Part shown: positions 27,700-36,545 of the stretch, piece after piece | Layout: every line of letters begins with the position of its first letter | Position numbering within the stretch: position 1 is the stretch's first letter | Assembly: GCA_024699005.1 (NCBI GenBank) | Contig: JAILQN010000206.1 | Coordinates: forward strand, 1 to 62,534 | DNA from: Clostridia bacterium | Lineage (GTDB): Bacteria; Bacillota_A; Clostridia; Oscillospirales; Acutalibacteraceae | Direction of reading: 5' to 3' | DNA length: 62,534 nt | The notes under the pieces: model-generated | The model's database searches: none | What the model was told of the DNA's origin: nothing | The model's input: the letters and a program-made list of their open reading frames with translations, nothing else | Made by a program: the position numbers and the translations under genes

Positions 27700-29060
27700 C
27701 GACAACAACAAAATTCATCCTTGTAGCCGACCCGCATTTTTTCAAGAACTCTCTCGGCGCTTACGGCCCCGATTACGACGATTTTATGTCCCGCGAGCAG
27801 AAATGCTACGCCGAGACCGAGTCTATTAACCTCGCGGTTATGGACTGGCTTAAGAATCAGGATATTTCGGACACGATCCTTTTTGCCGGCGACTTATCAT
27901 TCAACGGAGAAAAAGAGAGTCACAAAGAGTACTCGCGTCTGCTCGCCGATCTGAAAGCCTCTGGAAAGCGGCTTTTCGTGATAACCGCCGGGCATGATAT
28001 TTCCCCCGACCCCTTCTGCTACAAAGGCGGTGAACGTGAGAGCGCCGAGGGCATCACCTTTGACGATCTGTACGGCTATTACGGAGATTTCGGATATAAC
28101 GACGCTGTCAGCTTCTTCAGAAAATATATGTCCTATACCGCCGACATATCCGACGACGTACGGCTTCTCGCCCTTTGCAACGACTCTCCCGACGATCACG
28201 GCATCGCCTATACCGACGAGCTGCTTGACTGGGTAAAAGAAGAACTGTGCAAGGCAAAAGAAGAGGGAAAGACTGTGATCGCGATGGAGCATTATCCGAT
28301 AATCGCCGGTCAGCCGCTTTTCAACATCATTCCGGACGCGAGGCAGAAAAAAGCTGCTCAGGTAATAGATTTACTGTCTCAGGGCGGATGCCATCTTATG
28401 TTCACCGGTCATATGCACAACATGTCGATAAACAGCGCAAAAGCCTCGGACGGAAGCGACTTCTATGACGTGTGCACAGGTTCAATCATAGGCTGGCCCG
28501 CATTCATGAGAGTCGTGACGGTCACGAAGACAACCGACGAGACAAAAGCCCTGATCGAATCGATCCCGATTCCGGATTTCGATTGGGACACTAAAGGAAA
28601 AACCTGCAGGCAGTATCTTATAGACCAGTTTGACGGAATGATCCGCAATTTCGTTTCCGGCGCGCGCACAGATCCGGAACGCACCCTAAGGAAGATTCGC
28701 CTCGGAGATAAAAAAGCGCTTGTCAGACCATTCAAAATCGTCGGTTCCATGGCGGAAAACTGGTCTGTGGCAAAGCTCGCTCATTTTCTTTGGATTCCGG
28801 CGGATAAATCTCTTAAAGACATAAAGGTCATCGACTTTATCGCGACCATAGTCCGCCAGGCATTCGAAGGCAACCAGCCCTACGTGGAAGGCACGCCGGA
28901 AGGTGACGTCGTTTTGAGACTGCTGCGCCGCTTCCGTCCGCTGCTGAAAAAAGTGAACATGAAAGGATCACAGGGCGAACAGATGGATCTTTACGAAACG
29001 ATCCGCGAATCCCTCGGCAATTACGGTCTTGACGATTATACCGTGGAATTAAAACTGTAA
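27696..29060 (+). CDS. Calcineurin-like metallophosphoesterase
   Basis: This 454-residue cytoplasmic protein has the metallophosphoesterase ligand set: DPH (D12, H14), GDLSFNGE (D66, N70), GHD (H100), MEHYP near residue 200 and GHMHNM near 242-247. The GNHE motif is replaced by AGHDI, a variation seen in some subfamilies. The C-terminal 150 residues do not match a domain I can name. There is no signal peptide. Coupling by ATGA to the sugar symporter suggests a role in the same pathway, perhaps on a phosphorylated or phosphodiester-linked substrate, but this is inference. Confidence 0.87.
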   Translation: MTTTTKFILVADPHFFKNSLGAYGPDYDDFMSREQKCYAETESINLAVMDWLKNQDISDTILFAGDLSFNGEKESHKEYSRLLADLKASGKRLFVITAGHDISPDPFCYKGGERESAEGITFDDLYGYYGDFGYNDAVSFFRKYMSYTADISDDVRLLALCNDSPDDHGIAYTDELLDWVKEELCKAKEEGKTVIAMEHYPIIAGQPLFNIIPDARQKKAAQVIDLLSQGGCHLMFTGHMHNMSINSAKASDGSDFYDVCTGSIIGWPAFMRVVTVTKTTDETKALIESIPIPDFDWDTKGKTCRQYLIDQFDGMIRNFVSGARTDPERTLRKIRLGDKKALVRPFKIVGSMAENWSVAKLAHFLWIPADKSLKDIKVIDFIATIVRQAFEGNQPYVEGTPEGDVVLRLLRRFRPLLKKVNMKGSQGEQMDLYETIRESLGNYGLDDYTVELKL

Positions 29061-29095
29061 TACTATCTCATTTTTATTTAAAAAGGAGCTTCTTC

Positions 29096-30130
29096 ATGAA
29101 AAAAGTCATTTCGATCATTCTCAGCACCATCCTGCTTTGCAGCTGCATATCAATTGCTTTCGCCGAAGATGCCGCGGAGCCCTTTGACAGCTTCGGCGCA
29201 TATAAACACGTATTCATTATCGGCGTGGACGGCTGCGGAGCCACCTGGGACAAGGTCGACTCTCCCAACTTCGACCGGATTTTCAAAGCAGACAACGCCT
29301 ATCGCTTCGACGCTCATACCGAGTACGTGACCGTCAGCGCGCAGAACTGGGGATCCATACTCACCGGTGTGGCTTACGACGTACACGGTTTTGACAACGG
29401 CAGCATAGAGGAGAACGAGCGTTCTTCCGATTCTGCGAACAATTCGATCTTTTATTATGCGCGGAAACAGTTCCCCGACGCTGAGCTCGCATCCTTCTGC
29501 CACTGGGATCCCATCAATCACGGCATCATCGAAAACGATCTCAACGTCAATAAAGTAAACCGCGGCACGGACCCTCTTGTCACCCAGGCGATAGTGACCT
29601 ATTTCGACAAAGGAAACGCTCCTGCACTTTTCTTTTGTCAGCTTGACAGCGTAGACCATGCAGCGCATACTTACGGCGGCTTCAGCAGGCAGTATTATGA
29701 AGCGGCGGAGAAAGCGGACGGCTATCTGGGCGACATCTACGACGCGATTGAGCGCGCCGGTCTTATGGAGGACGGTCTGTTCATAGTCGTTGCCGATCAC
29801 GGTGAAACTGAAGACGGCCACGGCGGCCAGACTCCGGAAGAGAGCGCGGCTGTCCTCGCGGTAGCAGGCAAATCCGTGAACGCCGGAGAGATCACGGAAA
29901 GCGCCCGCAACCGCGACGTAGCTTCGATAGCGCTCTACGCACTCGGGATAGAACAGCCGGACCATATGACCTCCGTCGTTCCTGAGGGACTGTTCGGCGA
30001 AGCTCGTGAGAAGATGATCGAACCGGCAAAAAAGAGCGCCTTTGCCGATTTCTTCAAAAAGTTCGCTTACGTATTCGTCAGGATTGTCAACGCCCTGATC
30101 AGCATTTTTGACGGTTCAGATTTATTCTGA
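29096..30130 (+). CDS. Secreted alkaline phosphatase/nucleotide pyrophosphatase-like protein
   Basis: This exported protein has 344 residues. Signal peptide MKKVISIILSTILLCSCISIAFA is followed by a PF01663-type phosphodiesterase domain. GVDGCG (about 40-45) gives the first metal Asp, and SAQNWGSILTG (about 82-92) places Ser where the nucleophile Thr/Ser sits. LDSVDHAAHTYG (about 182-193) and VADHGETEDGHGG (about 229-241) supply the remaining metal ligands. The SCS in the signal peptide is not a convincing lipobox. The last 30 residues form an amphipathic aromatic helix (FFKKFAYVFVRIVNALISIF). It closes the GH2 operon, 35 bases behind the metallophosphoesterase and just before a strong terminator. 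Confidence 0.87.
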   Translation: MKKVISIILSTILLCSCISIAFAEDAAEPFDSFGAYKHVFIIGVDGCGATWDKVDSPNFDRIFKADNAYRFDAHTEYVTVSAQNWGSILTGVAYDVHGFDNGSIEENERSSDSANNSIFYYARKQFPDAELASFCHWDPINHGIIENDLNVNKVNRGTDPLVTQAIVTYFDKGNAPALFFCQLDSVDHAAHTYGGFSRQYYEAAEKADGYLGDIYDAIERAGLMEDGLFIVVADHGETEDGHGGQTPEESAAVLAVAGKSVNAGEITESARNRDVASIALYALGIEQPDHMTSVVPEGLFGEAREKMIEPAKKSAFADFFKKFAYVFVRIVNALISIFDGSDLF

Positions 30131-30146
30131 GTTTTCTGTATTCCAA

Positions 30147-30190
30147 CGGAGATGTAAAATCATTCTTTACATCTCCGCTGTTTTTTTTCT
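30147..30190 (+). terminator. Rho-independent terminator of the GH2 operon
   Basis: A perfect 12-base-pair stem (30147-30158 with 30066+100 to 30177, that is 30166-30177), a seven-base loop and a run of eight T from 30181. Confidence 0.93.
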
Positions 30191-30266
30191 TAAACTCTTG
30201 TTTTTTAAATCTTTCTGTCCTATAATTTATAAAATAGGTAATTTTTATCAAAGGAGCCTAACTTCA

Positions 30267-30740
30267 ATGAAAAGATATGAAACTCCGGACGCGAAAGCGC
30301 AGAAAGGCATAAGCAAAGTACTGTTTGAGGTCGTCCAATGGACCTGGGGGCTGCCTGTGAACCTTGTGGGCGGGATAGTCTATCTTATCTGCAAAAAAAA
30401 GAACAGACATGAGCGTTTCTGCAACGCTTATATCACTCATCTCAAAAGAAACTGGGGTGGGCTCTCCCTGGGTGAATTTATCTTCATGTGCGAGCATGAC
30501 AGCGAGAGATGGACTTACGATACCCGCATCCATGAGTACGGTCATACCGTTCAGTGCCTTCTTTTGGGGCCGCTGTACTGGCTGGTCGTCGCCCTGCCAT
30601 CCTCTATCTGGTGCAATTTCTTCGAAGGTTACCGTAAAAAGCATAATATTTCATATTACAAACTATACTGCGAATCCTGGGCGAATTCCCTCGGTCAGAA
30701 ATGGAGCGGACTCAAACAGACTTTTTCAAAAGAGAAATAA
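30267..30740 (+). CDS. Small membrane-associated HEYGH protein, putative metallopeptidase-like
   Basis: This 157-residue protein has no firm family name. Start ATG at 30267 follows AAGGAGCC; longer in-frame readings upstream cross the terminator and are rejected. A hydrophobic segment lies near 23-42 and a second near 97-115. Between them is HEYGHTVQ (residues 89-96), an HExxH zinc motif, followed by GPLYWLVVALPSS. Near the end is YCESWANSLG, where E136 could be a third ligand. I recall similar HEYGH-Q-GPLY-E-AN patterns in uncharacterised proteins of other gut bacteria; that is memory, not a search. Peptidase activity is inferred only from the motif. Confidence 0.7.
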   Translation: MKRYETPDAKAQKGISKVLFEVVQWTWGLPVNLVGGIVYLICKKKNRHERFCNAYITHLKRNWGGLSLGEFIFMCEHDSERWTYDTRIHEYGHTVQCLLLGPLYWLVVALPSSIWCNFFEGYRKKHNISYYKLYCESWANSLGQKWSGLKQTFSKEK

Positions 30741-30792
30741 ATCTTTATTTAAAACGATATAACCTACGGTCATAAATCATGAGGTAATCCCG

Positions 30793-32826
30793 ATGGGCAG
30801 AAAGAAATGGCAATTCAAACATGTGGATAAGCAGCTTGCCGCGCGCGTGGCGCATGAGCTGGGTGCGTCCACCTTTGCTGTTTTGCTGCTGAATTCCAGA
30901 GGGATCACTGATCCCGAAGAGATCGCCGGTTATTTCCGGGATGATGCGGAATTCTCGGATCCGTTCCTGATAAAGGACATGGACAAAGCTGTCCAAAGGA
31001 TCAGCAAAGCTGTCGACAACGGCGAAAAAATAACTGTCTACGGCGACTACGACTGCGACGGTGTGACATCAACAGCTCTGTTGGTGTCTTATTTGTCTTC
31101 TATGGGAGCGAACGTCAACTACCGCATTCCCGAAAGGCTTTCCGAGGGATACGGTCTCAATATAGACGCCGTGCGCAGTCTCGCAGAGGAAGGCACCAAC
31201 CTCATCATAACCGTCGACAACGGCATAAGCGCCATCGCCGAGACAGAGCTTATCCACCAGCTCGGTATGGAGATAGTCATAACCGACCACCATCAGCAGG
31301 GCGACATATTGCCTGCCGCATACGCCGTGGTCGATCCGCACAGGCACGACGACGACTGCCCATGTAAGGAACTCGCCGGAGTCGGCGTCGCTTTCAAATT
31401 GGCTGCGGCGCTTGAGGGCGGGGATTACAGTACGGTAACCGAGCAGTTCATTGATATTGTCGCCCTCGGTACGATAGCTGACGTCGTACCTTTGAAACGG
31501 GAAAACCGTCTTATAGTCAAAGAAGGATTGAAGTCATTTAAACGCTGCGACCGCCCCGGACTTAACGCGCTTAAAAACATAGCGGGCTGCGACAACAGAA
31601 TAATAGATGCCCAGACCGTAGCCTTCGCTTTCGCGCCGCGCATAAACGCGGCTGGCAGAGTCGGCGAAGTAGAAAACGCCCTTCGCCTGCTTTTGTCCGA
31701 GGATGAGGAAGAGAGCCTCGACGCAGCCCGCATGCTTGACGAGTATAATACGGGACGAAAAGCCCTTGAACTGAGCGCAGAACGCGAAGTCATTCAGAAG
31801 ATAGAGTCCGATCCCGAGATCAAATACGGCGAAGTCATAGTCGTAAACGGCGAAGGATGGCATACAGGAGTCATAGGAATAGTCGCATCGAAGACAGTTG
31901 AAAAATATTCCCGTCCGGCGATCATCCTTTCCGCCGGAGACGACGGTTTCGCCAAAGGCTCCGGCAGGAGTATAGAAGGTTTTTCGCTGTTTGAAGCTCT
32001 CACACATTGCTCTGATATCCTTGTAAAATATGGCGGCCACAGCCTTGCCGCCGGTCTGACCATAGAAAACGGCAGGATCGCGGAATTCCGCAGGATGATA
32101 AACAATTACGCGCTGTCCATTGCACCGGCTGTACCGACAATCAATATCGACTGCCGCCTCAATCCCGCTGCCATAAATCTCGATCTTGTCCGTTCCGCAG
32201 AGCTTCTGGAACCATTCGGAGCGGAAAATCCCGAACCGGTATTCGCCATGATGAATATGACGTTCAAGTCTGCGAAATCCATGGGGCAAGGAGGCAACCA
32301 TTGCCGTATGCTTTTCGAGCGTGAAGGAGCGCAGATCGAAGTCATCCTTTTCGGTACCGGCGCAGAGGAACTCCCTTTTGATATCGGAGACAGGCTCGAT
32401 TTAGCCGTTACGCTCGGCAGGAATGAATTTCACGGCAGGGTCAGCGTAAATATCCTGCTGGTTTCCGCTAAATTAAGCGCAGCAGAAGACGAACGGTATT
32501 TCAGGAGCGCGGAAGTCTATCGCAGAGCAAGACGTGGCGGGAGTCTTAATGATAAAGAACGTCGGCTTGTTATCCCGGACAGGGAGTTCATCGGCAAGGT
32601 CTACAGACACATACGCTCAGGCGGAAAACGAATTTACGACCCGGAAGTACTCGCAGTCAAGCTCTGCGGCAATTCAGCCTATACATGCAAAGCGATGGCA
32701 GCTCTTGATATTCTTGCTGAACTTGATTTGATAAAACATAACGGCAGACTCATATCTGCCGACGAATCCTCAGGAAGAAAATCTCTTGAGTCATCTGAAA
32801 TCCTTAAGCTTCTTCGGGAAGGATAA
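30793..32826 (+). CDS. recJ: Single-stranded-DNA-specific exonuclease RecJ
   Basis: The 677-residue 5'-3' exonuclease acts in recombination and mismatch or base-excision repair. The DHH phosphoesterase core shows VYGDYDCDGVTSTAL (GDYDCDG at 84-90) and ITDHHQQG (DHH at 165-167). The DHHA1 region carries GGHSLAAGLTIE near residues 415-426, and an OB-fold follows at about 455-560. A further C-terminal domain of about 90 residues is winged-helix-like. The start has GAGGTAAT upstream. It precedes relA, a common order in Clostridia. Confidence 0.96.
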   Translation: MGRKKWQFKHVDKQLAARVAHELGASTFAVLLLNSRGITDPEEIAGYFRDDAEFSDPFLIKDMDKAVQRISKAVDNGEKITVYGDYDCDGVTSTALLVSYLSSMGANVNYRIPERLSEGYGLNIDAVRSLAEEGTNLIITVDNGISAIAETELIHQLGMEIVITDHHQQGDILPAAYAVVDPHRHDDDCPCKELAGVGVAFKLAAALEGGDYSTVTEQFIDIVALGTIADVVPLKRENRLIVKEGLKSFKRCDRPGLNALKNIAGCDNRIIDAQTVAFAFAPRINAAGRVGEVENALRLLLSEDEEESLDAARMLDEYNTGRKALELSAEREVIQKIESDPEIKYGEVIVVNGEGWHTGVIGIVASKTVEKYSRPAIILSAGDDGFAKGSGRSIEGFSLFEALTHCSDILVKYGGHSLAAGLTIENGRIAEFRRMINNYALSIAPAVPTINIDCRLNPAAINLDLVRSAELLEPFGAENPEPVFAMMNMTFKSAKSMGQGGNHCRMLFEREGAQIEVILFGTGAEELPFDIGDRLDLAVTLGRNEFHGRVSVNILLVSAKLSAAEDERYFRSAEVYRRARRGGSLNDKERRLVIPDREFIGKVYRHIRSGGKRIYDPEVLAVKLCGNSAYTCKAMAALDILAELDLIKHNGRLISADESSGRKSLESSEILKLLREG

Positions 32827-32871
32827 ATCGAAACTCAACAATCATAGCTCTAAAAATCAGGAGGTGAAAAT

Positions 32872-35064
32872 ATGGCAACCGACGCGACGTTGTCCGGTGA
32901 ACGGATCTACGGCGAAATGCGCGCCGAAATGGCGGGATCTTTCACACAGGCGGAGCTGGATGTGCTTGACAGGGCGTTCAGCCTTGCAAACAACGCGCAC
33001 GCGGAACAGGTCAGACGGTCGGGCGAGCCGTATATCGTTCACCCGCTTGCCGTTGCCCGTATCCTGTTCGATCTGGGCATGGATTATCAGTCCATAGCCG
33101 CCGCGCTGCTGCATGACGTAGTGGAGGACACTCCTCATCCTTTAAGTGAGATAAAAACTACATTCGGGGACGAGATCGCCCTTTTGGTCGACGGCGTCAC
33201 TAAAATAAGCAAGCTGCAGATTTCAGGCACCGAAGAACGCCAGTCCGAGAGTCTGCGCAAAATGCTTATTGCGATGAACAAAGACGTTCGCGTCATCATC
33301 ATAAAACTTGCCGATCGTGTACACAATATCAGGACTTTGCAATACGTTCCTGAGGCGAAACGCCGCATGACCGCCAAGGAGACCCTCGAAATTTACGCTC
33401 CGATCGCTCACCGACTGGGTATCAGACAGTTCAAGGAAGAGCTTGAGGATAAATCAATCCTCTATCTTGATCCAGTCGCATACAAAAATATAGAGGACAA
33501 ACTCTCGGAACAGGAGCCGAAACGCCGCGAGTTTCTGGACGATATCATGAAGAAGATTGCCGACCGTGTTCACGAAACAATGCCGGCGGCAAATATCACC
33601 GGCAGGATCAAGAGCGTCCACGGCATCTTCCGCAAGATGTATATAAAGGGCAAGAGCTTTGACGAGATATATGATATCTATGCTGTCAGGATAATTGTAA
33701 ACACGGTGGAAGAGTGTTACAACTGCCTGGGCATCATGCACGATATGTACCGGTCCGTTCCGGGCAGATTTAAAGACTATATATCCACTCCGAAGCCGAA
33801 TATGTATCAGTCGCTTCATACCACGCTTCTGGGACATGAAGGGATACCTTTCGAGGTCCAGATCCGAACGTGGGATATGCATCGCAACGCCGAGTACGGT
33901 ATCGCCGCACACTGGAAATACAAGATGGGCAGGCAGGACCGCGACGTTGACGACCGCCTCGTCTGGCTGCGTCAGATGCTGGAGAGCCAGCAGGAATCCG
34001 GCAACCCCGGCGAAATACTTCAGGATATTAAGAGCGATCTGATCCCCGACGAGGTTTTTGTACTGACACCAAAGGGCAAGGTTGTTTCACTTCCTCAGGG
34101 AGCCACTGTTATCGACTTTGCCTACGCTATCCATTCGGCCGTCGGCAACAGGATGTCCGGCGCCAAAGTCAACGGCAGAATAGTTCCGATCGACTATAAA
34201 GTCAGCACCGGCGAGATCGTGGAGATCCTCACATCCTCTGCCGCAGGCAAGGGGCCGAGCCGCGACTGGCTGAGCATAGTTGCCACAAGCGGAGCGCGCT
34301 CCAAAATCCGCGCATGGTTCAAGAAAGAAAAACGCGACGAGAACATCGTAGAAGGCAGAACCCAGTTAGAAAAGGAACTGAAAAAGAGCGGAGTAAAAGT
34401 CGATGATGAGTTGACAGAGCAGATCACTGCCGAAACCGCCGAAAAGAATCACGTCAACTCTGTGAATGATTTTTACGCCGCAATCGGCTACGGCGGGATA
34501 TCCCTGCAGAAAGCTGTCGCCCAGATACGTGAGGAATATACCAAACGCCGCACACCGGAACCGGTCGTCCCTGAGATCAGGATCACCGAACGGGAGGAAA
34601 ACGCCGGGGCGGAGGGCATAATAGTCGAAGGCATTGACAACTGCCTTATCAAATTCGCCAAGTGCTGCAGCCCGATCCCGGGCGACGAGGTGATAGGCTT
34701 TATAACCCGCGGACACGGCGTATCCGTCCATAAACGCGATTGCCCCAACGTGCCCCGCGGCGAGCTCTCGCCGGAGGATGCAGCCCGCTGGGTCAGAGTC
34801 TACTGGCGCAGCGATTCCGGCAGAGGCTTCAACGCTACGCTCGCGATCACATGTATTGACAGACTCAGCCTTCTTGCTGACATTTCCACTACCCTTTCAA
34901 ATGCCCATGTTATGATCCATTCCGTCAATACCCGTCACAATAAAGACGGTACGAGCATTATTTTTATGACGATCACCGTAAACAATTCCGAGCATCTTCG
35001 CGGTATTATTGAAAAACTCAAAAAAATACCGGACGTTATAAACGTCGAACGCTCCGGCACTTAA
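32872..35064 (+). CDS. relA: Bifunctional (p)ppGpp synthetase/hydrolase
   Basis: This 730-residue Rel protein has four domains in order. The HD hydrolase has H57 and HDVVED at 81-86, both intact. The synthetase domain covers about 235-360, with GRIKSVHGIFRKM and the YQSLHTT substrate loop. The TGS domain covers about 395-460, and the C-terminal region has a zinc-finger-like CC segment (FAKCCSPIPGD) and an ACT domain (about 655-730). It makes and degrades the stringent-response alarmone. AGGAGGTG precedes the start. It lies 45 bases behind recJ. Confidence 0.97.
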   Translation: MATDATLSGERIYGEMRAEMAGSFTQAELDVLDRAFSLANNAHAEQVRRSGEPYIVHPLAVARILFDLGMDYQSIAAALLHDVVEDTPHPLSEIKTTFGDEIALLVDGVTKISKLQISGTEERQSESLRKMLIAMNKDVRVIIIKLADRVHNIRTLQYVPEAKRRMTAKETLEIYAPIAHRLGIRQFKEELEDKSILYLDPVAYKNIEDKLSEQEPKRREFLDDIMKKIADRVHETMPAANITGRIKSVHGIFRKMYIKGKSFDEIYDIYAVRIIVNTVEECYNCLGIMHDMYRSVPGRFKDYISTPKPNMYQSLHTTLLGHEGIPFEVQIRTWDMHRNAEYGIAAHWKYKMGRQDRDVDDRLVWLRQMLESQQESGNPGEILQDIKSDLIPDEVFVLTPKGKVVSLPQGATVIDFAYAIHSAVGNRMSGAKVNGRIVPIDYKVSTGEIVEILTSSAAGKGPSRDWLSIVATSGARSKIRAWFKKEKRDENIVEGRTQLEKELKKSGVKVDDELTEQITAETAEKNHVNSVNDFYAAIGYGGISLQKAVAQIREEYTKRRTPEPVVPEIRITEREENAGAEGIIVEGIDNCLIKFAKCCSPIPGDEVIGFITRGHGVSVHKRDCPNVPRGELSPEDAARWVRVYWRSDSGRGFNATLAITCIDRLSLLADISTTLSNAHVMIHSVNTRHNKDGTSIIFMTITVNNSEHLRGIIEKLKKIPDVINVERSGT

Positions 35065-35128
35065 GTGCTTTCAAAGCAATTTCAACAGTAAACGGTATAA
35101 TCAAAAAAAAACGGGGAGGCAAATACCA

Positions 35129-35353
35129 ATGAAAAAACTCTATTTATCCGACACCGATAAAAAAGTCTGCGGCGTCTGCGGCGGCATTGCAGAATACTTC
35201 AATATCGACTCGACAGTCATCAGGCTTGCATGCGTTCTGCTCGTCCTGTTCGGAGGCACAGGACTGCTTGCGTATATCATCGCCGCTCTCATCATCCCTC
35301 ATCGTCCGGACGGATACGTAGACGTCACAGACGATTACAGGTCCGGCGAGTAA
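35129..35353 (+). CDS. PspC-domain membrane protein
   Basis: This 74-residue protein matches the PspC domain nearly end to end: KKLYLSDTDKKVCGVCGGIA (2-21), an EYFNIDSTVIRL turn and a membrane helix near 35-62 (LACVLLVLFGGTGLLAYIIAALI). The last dozen residues are acidic. In enterobacteria PspC senses membrane stress; in Firmicutes such short proteins are common and little studied. GGGGAGG precedes the ATG, and a TATAAT with a poor -35 lies at 35096-35101. Its stop overlaps dtd by one base. Confidence 0.9.
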   Translation: MKKLYLSDTDKKVCGVCGGIAEYFNIDSTVIRLACVLLVLFGGTGLLAYIIAALIIPHRPDGYVDVTDDYRSGE

Positions 35354-35814
35354 TGCGGGCGGTAATCCAAAGAGTCAGCTCCGCCGACGTAACAGTCGAC
35401 GGAGCAGTAGTTGCGTCCGTTGGCCACGGCTTTCTTGTGCTGCTCGGAGTCATGGACGGCGATACGGAGAAAGAAGCGGAGCTGCTCGCAAGAAAGACCG
35501 CTGCGCTGCGCGTTTTTTGCGACAGCGAAGACAAAATGAACCTTTCGATAATCGATATCGGAGGCGAGATCCTGTCCGTTTCACAGTTCACTCTTTGCGC
35601 CGACGTCAAAAAAGGCAACCGTCCATCCTTCACGCCTTCCGCGCCTCCGGACGAAGCGCAGCGTCTTTATAAATATTTCAACAAATGCCTTATCGAAAAC
35701 GGCGTCAGGCGTGTCGCCGAAGGCGTTTTCGGGGCGGATATGAAGGTCGGACTCGTAAATGACGGTCCCGTAACCATAATATACGACACCGAAATATGGT
35801 CAAAAAGCAAATGA
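35353..35814 (+). CDS. dtd: D-aminoacyl-tRNA deacylase
   Basis: The 153-residue enzyme frees tRNA mischarged with D-amino acids or glycine. The start MRAVIQRVSSADVTVDG is the canonical N-terminus and overlaps the pspC stop (TAATG). The active-site SQFTL is at 77-81 and the cross-subunit NDGPVT is at 137-142. No extension or loss is seen. It ends with a four-base overlap (ATGA) into the MBL hydrolase gene. Confidence 0.96.
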   Translation: MRAVIQRVSSADVTVDGAVVASVGHGFLVLLGVMDGDTEKEAELLARKTAALRVFCDSEDKMNLSIIDIGGEILSVSQFTLCADVKKGNRPSFTPSAPPDEAQRLYKYFNKCLIENGVRRVAEGVFGADMKVGLVNDGPVTIIYDTEIWSKSK

Positions 35815-36467
35815 ACGGATTCGGCATCAGAGTATTCATGCCCCGCAGGGAATTTTCGTCCAACATATATATCGTCACTCACTCAGAGAGCGGTTCTGCT
35901 TTCATCGTCGATCCCGGGCTTATCGCCTCCGACTGCGAACAAACGCTGAAATCGGTCAAACATCTGGAATATATCCTTCTTACCCACGGGCATTTCGATC
36001 ATATCAATGCTGTGGGACAGGTCAAAGCTATGTTTCCGGACGCGAAAACCGTTATCCACGCGCTGGACGGACCGAAGCTTCTTAACGACGAACTGAGCCT
36101 CGGATATGACTTCGGCGCCGTAAATCCCTATAAGCATCCGGCGGATATCATCGTCAACGACGGCGATTCTCTGCCGTTCTGCGGCGCAGAAATAAAAGTC
36201 ATGCACACTCCCGGTCACAGTGCCGGCTCTTGCGTATACATATTCGGGGATATCCTTTTTACCGGCGATACTCTTATGAAATATTCCTGCGGACGTACCG
36301 ATTTTTTCGACGGCAGCCCGAAGGATATGGCGTTGTCATTGAAAAGAATCTATGACCTTCCCGGAGAATACGATATTTACGCCGGGCATTACTACCCCAC
36401 AACCCTCTCCAGAGAACGAAGAGATAATCCGTCTTTCATGTCCTTCATGTTAACATCGCGTGATTGA
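35811..36467 (+). CDS. MBL-fold metallo-hydrolase (glyoxalase II-like)
   Basis: This 218-residue protein has the metallo-beta-lactamase fold. The zinc motif THGHFDH lies at 58-64, HTPGHSAGS near 138-146 gives the next ligand, TGDTL the bridging Asp and GHYYPTT the last His. The family includes hydroxyacylglutathione hydrolase-like thioesterases; short clostridial members after dtd are common, but their substrate is unknown. The start at 35811 overlaps dtd by ATGA; an ATG at 35796 would add five residues, and neither has a clear ribosome binding site. Confidence 0.9.
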   Translation: MNGFGIRVFMPRREFSSNIYIVTHSESGSAFIVDPGLIASDCEQTLKSVKHLEYILLTHGHFDHINAVGQVKAMFPDAKTVIHALDGPKLLNDELSLGYDFGAVNPYKHPADIIVNDGDSLPFCGAEIKVMHTPGHSAGSCVYIFGDILFTGDTLMKYSCGRTDFFDGSPKDMALSLKRIYDLPGEYDIYAGHYYPTTLSRERRDNPSFMSFMLTSRD

Positions 36468-36499
36468 TAATATATGGTGTTTTTAAATCATATATTATC
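36466..36499. repeat. Perfect AT-rich inverted repeat
   Basis: Eleven bases (36466-36476) recur inverted at 36489-36499 with a 12-base centre. It begins on the stop codon of the MBL gene and ends 46 bases before the VanY gene. No T-run follows, so it is a poor terminator and could be an operator. Confidence 0.6.
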
Positions 36500-36545
36500 G
36501 TTGATTGATTCTTTATCTTTCCGGTGAAAAACAGACCGCAGTGAT

